Shown here: one piece after another, positions 59,129-64,000 of the stretch
Numbering within the stretch: position 1 is the stretch's first letter
Layout of the letters: each line of letters starts with the position of its first letter
DNA from: Desulfobaculum sp044987625
GTDB taxonomy: Bacteria; Desulfobacterota; Desulfovibrionia; Desulfovibrionales; Desulfovibrionaceae
DNA: 64,000 nucleotides
Direction: 5' to 3'
NCBI RefSeq assembly: GCF_044987625.1
Contig: NZ_JBJDSB010000002.1
Coordinates: forward strand, 868,001-932,000
Notes under the pieces: generated by a model
Databases searched by the model: none
Told to the model about the DNA's origin: nothing
Seen by the model: the letters and a program-made list of their open reading frames with translations, nothing else
Made by a program: the position numbers and the translations under genes

Positions 59129-60517
59129 ATGTTCGACAGCACCATCTACGCCGCGCGCCGCGCGCGGCTTGCGCAAAGCGGCCTGTCCGGCGTTGCCGTC
59201 TTCCCCGGCAATGTTGAAGCGCCCATGAATTATACCGACAACTGTTATCCTTTTCGTCAGGACAGCACCTTCCTGTATTACTTTGGGCACGATCTTCCCG
59301 GCCTGTGGGGCACCCTTGACCTCGACACCGGCGAAGCCGTGCTGTGGGGCGAGGATGCCACCATGGACGATATTATCTGGACTGGCCCGCTGCCCAGCGT
59401 GGCGCAGCGGGCGGAGCGCGTGGGCGCGCAGGGCAGTGGATCCCTCCGCGCGCTGATGGACGTGCTGCGCGCGGCCGGAAAGGGCGGGCGGCAGGTGCAC
59501 ACGCTGCCGCAGTATCGCGCCGAAAACCGCGAGCGCATGGCCGCTATGCTTGGTGTTTCGCAGGACGCCGTCAATGCCGCTCCCTCGCGCGCGCTGGCTC
59601 TTGCCATCATCGACCAGCGTAGCTGCAAGGCGCCGGAGGAGATTGATGAGCTGGAAAAGGCTCAGCTTGTCTCGCGCCAGATGTATGACGTCGCCATGCG
59701 CATGGCGCGTCCGGGCGTGACGGAGCGGGAGATTGCCGGAGCGCTGACAGGCGTTGTGGCGCGCGCCGGGGGCCTGCACTCCTTCCCGACCATCCTCACA
59801 ACCCATGGCGAGACCCTGCACCAGCACGCCCATGATGGCGTACTTGAAGCGGGGCGCATGCTGCTTATCGATTCCGGCGCGGAGTCATTGGAGCATTACG
59901 CCTCGGACATTACGCGCAGTTTCCCCGTGAATGGGCGCTTCGACACGCGCCAGCGCGAGCTGTACGCCATTTTGCATGATGCGCAGGTGGCCGCGTGCGA
60001 GGCCTGCGCGCCGGGCGTCAGCTTCCGTGATATTCACCTGAAGACGGCCCGGCGTATTGCCGAAGGGCTGACGGAGCTTGGCATCATGCGCGGTAATCCT
60101 GAGGATGCCGTTGACGCCGGAGCGCATGCGGTCTTCTTCCCCCATGGGCTGGGGCATATGATGGGGCTGGACGTGCATGACATGGAAGGCTTTGGCGAGG
60201 ACCTTGTGGGCTATGGCGAGGGCGTGGAGCGCTCTCCGCAGTTTGGGCTGTCTGCCCTGCGTTTTGCCAGAACCTTGCAGCCGGGGCATGTGGTGACGGT
60301 TGAGCCGGGGCTGTATTTCATCCCCGCACTTTTGGACAAATGGAAGACCGAACGCCGGCACGAAGCCTTTATCGACTACGCGCGCGTGGAATCGTATATG
60401 GACTTTGGGGGCATGCGCCTTGAGGATGATGTGCTTATCACTGGCGATGGCGCACGCATCCTTGGCCCCGGCATCCCCAAAAGCATTGAGGACATCGAAG
60501 CCGCCATGCAGAGTTAA
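59129..60517 (+). CDS. M24B aminopeptidase (Xaa-Pro aminopeptidase-like)
   Basis: 462 residues. The N-terminal aminopeptidase-P domain (PMNYTDNCYPFRQDSTFLYYFGH) is followed by the pita-bread metallopeptidase domain with metal ligands in LLIDSGAESLEHYASDITRSFP (two Asp), FFPHGLGHMMGLDVHD (His), VVTVEPGLYF (Glu) and MRLEDDVLITGDG (Glu). All five ligands are visible, so the enzyme should be active on X-Pro peptides. Monocistronic with its own terminator. Confidence 0.95.
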   Translation: MFDSTIYAARRARLAQSGLSGVAVFPGNVEAPMNYTDNCYPFRQDSTFLYYFGHDLPGLWGTLDLDTGEAVLWGEDATMDDIIWTGPLPSVAQRAERVGAQGSGSLRALMDVLRAAGKGGRQVHTLPQYRAENRERMAAMLGVSQDAVNAAPSRALALAIIDQRSCKAPEEIDELEKAQLVSRQMYDVAMRMARPGVTEREIAGALTGVVARAGGLHSFPTILTTHGETLHQHAHDGVLEAGRMLLIDSGAESLEHYASDITRSFPVNGRFDTRQRELYAILHDAQVAACEACAPGVSFRDIHLKTARRIAEGLTELGIMRGNPEDAVDAGAHAVFFPHGLGHMMGLDVHDMEGFGEDLVGYGEGVERSPQFGLSALRFARTLQPGHVVTVEPGLYFIPALLDKWKTERRHEAFIDYARVESYMDFGGMRLEDDVLITGDGARILGPGIPKSIEDIEAAMQS

Positions 60518-60548
60518 CGGCTGGAGTTGCAACGAGGTGTTCATACAG

Positions 60549-60582
60549 ACGCCGCCCGGACCACTGGTCCGGGCGGCGTTTT
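60549..60582 (+). terminator. Intrinsic terminator after the M24 peptidase gene
   Basis: ACGCCGCCCGGACC and GGTCCGGGCGGCGT enclose ACT, followed by TTT. Confidence 0.9.
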
Positions 60583-60616
60583 GCGTTGCGGTCTTTGTCT
60601 CGCGTCAAGGCGCAGG

Positions 60617-61354
60617 CTACAGCCCCGCGGCGGTGGCGGACATGGGGAAGCAGTGCGTGTTGTAGCCCTGCCGCAGGCGCTTCATGAGGATGTATTCGTC
60701 CTTGAGCATGGCGCGCAGGCGGACGGATTCCTTGGAGGTGATACTGACCTCAATTTTACTCTTGTTGTAGTTGCCGTTGCGCAGGTTGGTGTTGAACACC
60801 GTGGACAGAATGCTCAGCGAGCGTTCAATGTCCTCCAGGAAGAAGTACGCATTGAGCGAGCGGATGCGCTCAAAGGCTTCCTTGACGTTGCAGGAGGGCG
60901 AGAACATGTACAATTGCCGGAGCAGGTGCTCCTTGGGGATGTTGTCCAGAAAGTCCGAGAACGTGTCCCCCAGCCATGTGAGTTCCTTTTCCCGGTCCGG
61001 GTTGCCGTCCTCAATTTCGCGCCAGCGCAGCAGGTTTTTGTAGTGCGAGACCACACGCTGGCACGGGTCGCGAAAGGAGGTGAAGACGAAGGTCCGTTCG
61101 GGCAGTTCGATTTGGTGCAGGGGCGTGTGCGAGAAGGCGTAGAGGAACTTGCCTTCCTTCAGGTAGTTCAGGGTGTGGCCTGAGAAGATAAGGCCGTTGT
61201 AATAGACAACATTGCCTTTGTTGATTTCCTGAAACAGGAAGCCGCTTTCGTTGTCGAAGGCATTCAGAAAGATTTTGTTCACCGACGTTCCGCCGCATTT
61301 TCTGATGTGGCAGAAGTAGTACCGCTCGTATTGACCCTTGATGTTCAGATACAT
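60617..61354 (-). CDS. Sulfotransferase-family protein
   Basis: 245 residues from ATG 61354 (GGGAGG upstream; the longer frame reads as non-coding). The N-terminal motif YYFCHIRKCGGTSVNKIF is the 5'-phosphosulfate-binding loop of PAPS-type sulfotransferases (compare HIPKTGGTS), and VFTSFRDPCQRVVSHYKNLL is the 3'-phosphate-binding motif. Likely sulfates or otherwise modifies a carbohydrate. No membrane anchor. Convergent with the M24 peptidase gene. Confidence 0.8.
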   Translation of the reverse strand: MYLNIKGQYERYYFCHIRKCGGTSVNKIFLNAFDNESGFLFQEINKGNVVYYNGLIFSGHTLNYLKEGKFLYAFSHTPLHQIELPERTFVFTSFRDPCQRVVSHYKNLLRWREIEDGNPDREKELTWLGDTFSDFLDNIPKEHLLRQLYMFSPSCNVKEAFERIRSLNAYFFLEDIERSLSILSTVFNTNLRNGNYNKSKIEVSITSKESVRLRAMLKDEYILMKRLRQGYNTHCFPMSATAAGL

Positions 61355-61843
61355 GCCAAGCCCTCCCGCATGGCTTCGACATTTCCGCAGAGCATTGTCC
61401 AAAACGCGCCGAACCGTGCCGCCTGATGGATGCGCCGTACAGGGACGGATTTCCCAGACGTTCACCAAGAATAGCATACGCATCCACGAAAGGGGAGCAT
61501 CGTGGCGGACTTTTTGAGGAAAGCGCATCATTTCGCCCTGCCTCTTTGCGCCGCGGCTCCTCTATGAAAGCAGAATGCATATTCAGCGCCGGGTGCGTCT
61601 TTTCTTCCATATATCCATAGCCTGCGTGTGCGCGGCAACGCCACGCGTCTTTGGCGTGCTCTACGCTGCGCCAAAGCTGTGACGGGCGCAAGTTGACTTC
61701 GTCCGTCCTTTGTATGTTATTCTTGGCGAGTGTGTTGTGTGTTCGGGGAATGGGGCCGGTGCGGTGCCGATTTTTCCGGGCCTTGCGCCAAGGTGGCGCG
61801 CTGTGGTGAATGCTGGTGTTCTGGCTGTTTGGCAGGGGGATGC
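61355..61843. other. Divergent intergenic region, about 490 bases
   Basis: No credible gene. Less GC-biased than coding sequence in its central part (TTTCTTCCATATATCCATAG near 61603). It should carry divergent promoters for the sulfotransferase and sensor genes; none is assigned with confidence. Confidence 0.4.
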
Positions 61844-64000
61844 ATGACAAAGTCCGGTCAGCAGGGAGCTTTTGGCGCCGCCGCGCAAGAGTGGAAGCTG
61901 GTTGTGGAGCAGATGCCAGCGCCAGTCTGTGTGGTGGATGCCCAAAACTGGCGCATTGAGTACGTCAATCCAGCGGCCAAGGCGGCCTTTGGCGGCGAGT
62001 GTGTTGGCAGCCGGCTGGACGAGGTGCTCGGCGCCCACCGCGCCGCTGACATGCTGCGGGCGTGGAGCGACGGCGATGACCAATCCGGCGTATCGTGGCG
62101 CCTTGCCGTTGGGGGTGAGACTTTTGCCTTTACCGCCGCCCAAAGCTCATGGCCGGATGGCCGGACGGTTCTCATTGTGACAGCCGTTCCCGCTCCGGAG
62201 GGGCAGGAGTGCGAGGATCCTGATTCGCCGGAAGCGGAGCAGGCGCGGCTGTTTGCCATGGCTGTCGACGCCGTGAAGGATGGCGTGTGGGACTGGCACC
62301 TGCCGTCTGGCAGGGCGTTTTTTAGCCCGCGCTACAACACGATGCTGGGGTACGACCCCGGCGAGCTGGAGCCAACGTACGAGACATGGAGTGGCCTGCT
62401 CCATCCGGACGACAGGAAGCGCGCGCAGCGGGAGGTTGAGGCCCATATTGCGGCGTCCAAAGCGTATGATGTGGAATTTCGCATGCGCACCAAGTCCGGC
62501 GACTGGAAGTGGATTCAGGCGCGCGGCAGGGTGGTGGAGACGGACGACACCGGGGCCGTGGTGCGCATGGTTGGTACGCATAGCGATATTTCGGAGCGGA
62601 AGGCCGCGGAACTGGCCCTGCAGGAATCCGAGCATCTGTTTGCACTCTTTATGGATCAGCTTCCCGCCCTTGTCTTCATGCAGGACGAAGACATCCGCCT
62701 GACGTACGCCAACGCCTTTTTCCGCGAAGCAACGGGGATAGACGCCCCCACGGGGCTGACCCCGTCGCAGTATTATCCTGAGGATGTGGGCCGTGAACTG
62801 GAGGCGCAGTCCCGCCGCGTCCTTGCTGGCGAGAGCATCCGCGGGCAAAAGCGTTTGACCACGCGGGAGGGGGTGTCCTTCGTCCATCAGGTGGTCAAGT
62901 TCCCCATCGAGCGGGACGGCCGTCCGCCACTGGTGGGCGGTGTGGCGTGGGATATAACGGACATGGTCGCCCTTGCCGAACTCATGCGCGAGGTGAACGC
63001 CGCGCCGGGGTTGGATGAGATGGTGAGTGCCATCCTGCGTTGCGTGAGTGATTCGTTTTCCGTGCCGTTTGTGATGATTCTCCTCAAGGAGAATGGCGCG
63101 TTTGTCCCGCGCGGAATGCATGGCTTCAGCCTCTCCCCCGACGCCGCGTCCGAAATTTTGCAGCAGGAGGGGTTGTGTCCGTGCCTTGCCGAGGCGGCGC
63201 GGGGCACGCCCGCGTTTATCAATGATGTGCCGTCAACACAGGATTGTACGGGACTGCTCTGTGCGCGCGAGGGGATTGTCTCGCAGGCGTCGCTGCCTCT
63301 TATGGAGCAGGGCGAGGTCATTGGCGTATTGGGTATTGGAAGCGGCGTTCCCCGCGATTTTGCGGCCAAGCGCGACACTCTTGAGTCCCTTGCCCTTGTG
63401 GTGACCCTTGGCCTTAAGCGTGCGTTTATGTTTGAGGAGCAGGTAAAGCTGGCGGATAAGTTGGACGCCAAGGTTGCCGAACGGACGCAGACACTGGAGG
63501 CCGTGAACCGCGAGCTTTTGGCGAGTTTGGATTTGCTGGAAAAGGCGCGTGTTGAAAATCGCTTTAACCAGCAGCGGCTGGAGGCGCTGGTGGAGCTGGC
63601 GCGCATGGAGACGGCCTCGGCGCAGGATATTGCGGACTACGCGCTGGAGCAGGCTGTGAGCATGACGCGCAGCCGCATAGGCTATTTGCATTTTGTGGAT
63701 GAGGAGAGCGGTATAATCAACCTGCACTCGTGGTCCCAAAAGACCCGCGAGCAGTGCTCTATGGATATGAACGAGCACTATTCACTCGACCATGCCGGAA
63801 TATGGGCTGACTGCGTGCGGAAGCGGAAGCCTGTGGTGCACAATGATTATCCCGCCGCGCTGCACCGGAATGGCTATCCTGAGGGGCATATCCCCATTAC
63901 CCGGCATATGAGTGTGCCCGTTATTGTTGGCGGGCGTGTGGTGGCAGTGGCTGGTGTCGGCAACAAGGACGTGCACTATACGCCCTCGGACGTGAACCAG
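61844..64000 (+). CDS. PAS/GAF multi-sensor protein, 3' end outside window
   Basis: 719 codons visible from ATG 61844 (AGGGGG just upstream), open to the window end. Domain order by inspection: PAS (about 15-120, MPAPVCVVDAQNWRIEYVNPAA); PAS with PAC (about 135-260, GVWDWHLPSGRAFFSPRYNTMLGY; VGTHSDISERKAAE); PAS (about 265-375, LPALVFMQDEDIRLTYANAFF; GVAWDITDM); GAF-like (about 385-525); a short coiled coil (LDAKVAERTQTLEAVNRELLASL); a GAF domain (about 590 on, ITRSRIGYLHFVDEESGIINLHS). No output domain is in view; a histidine kinase, GGDEF/EAL or HD-GYP output could follow. No membrane segment is seen. Confidence 0.88.
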   Translation, partial: MTKSGQQGAFGAAAQEWKLVVEQMPAPVCVVDAQNWRIEYVNPAAKAAFGGECVGSRLDEVLGAHRAADMLRAWSDGDDQSGVSWRLAVGGETFAFTAAQSSWPDGRTVLIVTAVPAPEGQECEDPDSPEAEQARLFAMAVDAVKDGVWDWHLPSGRAFFSPRYNTMLGYDPGELEPTYETWSGLLHPDDRKRAQREVEAHIAASKAYDVEFRMRTKSGDWKWIQARGRVVETDDTGAVVRMVGTHSDISERKAAELALQESEHLFALFMDQLPALVFMQDEDIRLTYANAFFREATGIDAPTGLTPSQYYPEDVGRELEAQSRRVLAGESIRGQKRLTTREGVSFVHQVVKFPIERDGRPPLVGGVAWDITDMVALAELMREVNAAPGLDEMVSAILRCVSDSFSVPFVMILLKENGAFVPRGMHGFSLSPDAASEILQQEGLCPCLAEAARGTPAFINDVPSTQDCTGLLCAREGIVSQASLPLMEQGEVIGVLGIGSGVPRDFAAKRDTLESLALVVTLGLKRAFMFEEQVKLADKLDAKVAERTQTLEAVNRELLASLDLLEKARVENRFNQQRLEALVELARMETASAQDIADYALEQAVSMTRSRIGYLHFVDEESGIINLHSWSQKTREQCSMDMNEHYSLDHAGIWADCVRKRKPVVHNDYPAALHRNGYPEGHIPITRHMSVPVIVGGRVVAVAGVGNKDVHYTPSDVNQ

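Noticed and set aside
1..64000. CRISPR array
   Set aside because: No regularly spaced direct repeats with unique spacers were seen on either strand.

Overview
The window is a GC-rich chromosomal segment from what looks like a sulfate-reducing bacterium of the Desulfovibrionales. This is inferred, not proven. Supporting points are an adenylate kinase whose LID carries the C-x5-H-x15-C-x2-C metal site described for Desulfovibrio gigas, a futalosine-pathway gene (mqnA), a siroheme/heme block (precorrin-2 dehydrogenase, HemX/CcsA-like protein, hemA), a probable selenoprotein, and the kdsA-kdsC-lptCAB-rpoN-hpf-ptsN-rapZ-PTS order. No rRNA, CRISPR array, phage or insertion sequence was seen.

Layout. 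1-9842 (+): 3' end of pyrG, Kdo/LPS synthesis and export genes (kdsA, kdsC, lptC, lptA, lptB), rpoN, hpf, ptsN, rapZ and mannose-type PTS EIIA, EIIB and a frame-interrupted EIIC. 10240-11157: family II pyrophosphatase. 11731-15436: a glycan island (two GT2/TPR glycosyltransferases and a SAM-methyltransferase-like protein), of which the last two genes are clearly AT-rich. 15572-25192 (-): dapA, dapF, a UGA-containing UshA-like selenoprotein behind an HU gene, then corC-lnt-prfB-GGDEF-FlhG and a PilZ membrane protein. 25893-32023 (-): mqnA, adk, tilS, a small hypothetical, hemA, hemX/ccsA, precorrin-2 dehydrogenase. 32172-34861 (+): two LPS-type glycosyltransferases. 35309-40280 (-): rarA, rsmE, gcvT and a 581-residue unknown. 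40630-48439: GT2, double-GAF protein, mreB, suhB, Nudix (-), rimI, pgk, tpiA, secG.

48451-53591 is the most unusual part. Two identical tRNA-Leu(GAG) genes, each followed by a terminator and by a copy of a hairpin-rich repeat, flank a chemoreceptor 3' remnant, two near-identical NSS-family sodium symporters with a shared structured leader, and a GNAT gene. A third copy of the hairpin repeat lies inverted at 34970-35308, beside rarA. The copies differ by paired, compensatory changes in their stems.

53704-64000: dgkA plus a phosphoethanolamine-transferase-like gene, a conserved protein of uncertain function, a divergent ArgP/LysE-ArgO pair, an M24 aminopeptidase, a sulfotransferase-like gene (-), and the start of a large PAS/GAF sensor that runs off the window.

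Two genes need recoding to be read in full: prfB (programmed +1 frameshift at CTTTGAC) and the selenoprotein (in-frame TGA followed by a SECIS-like hairpin). A third, the EIIC gene, is split at a run of nine T residues.
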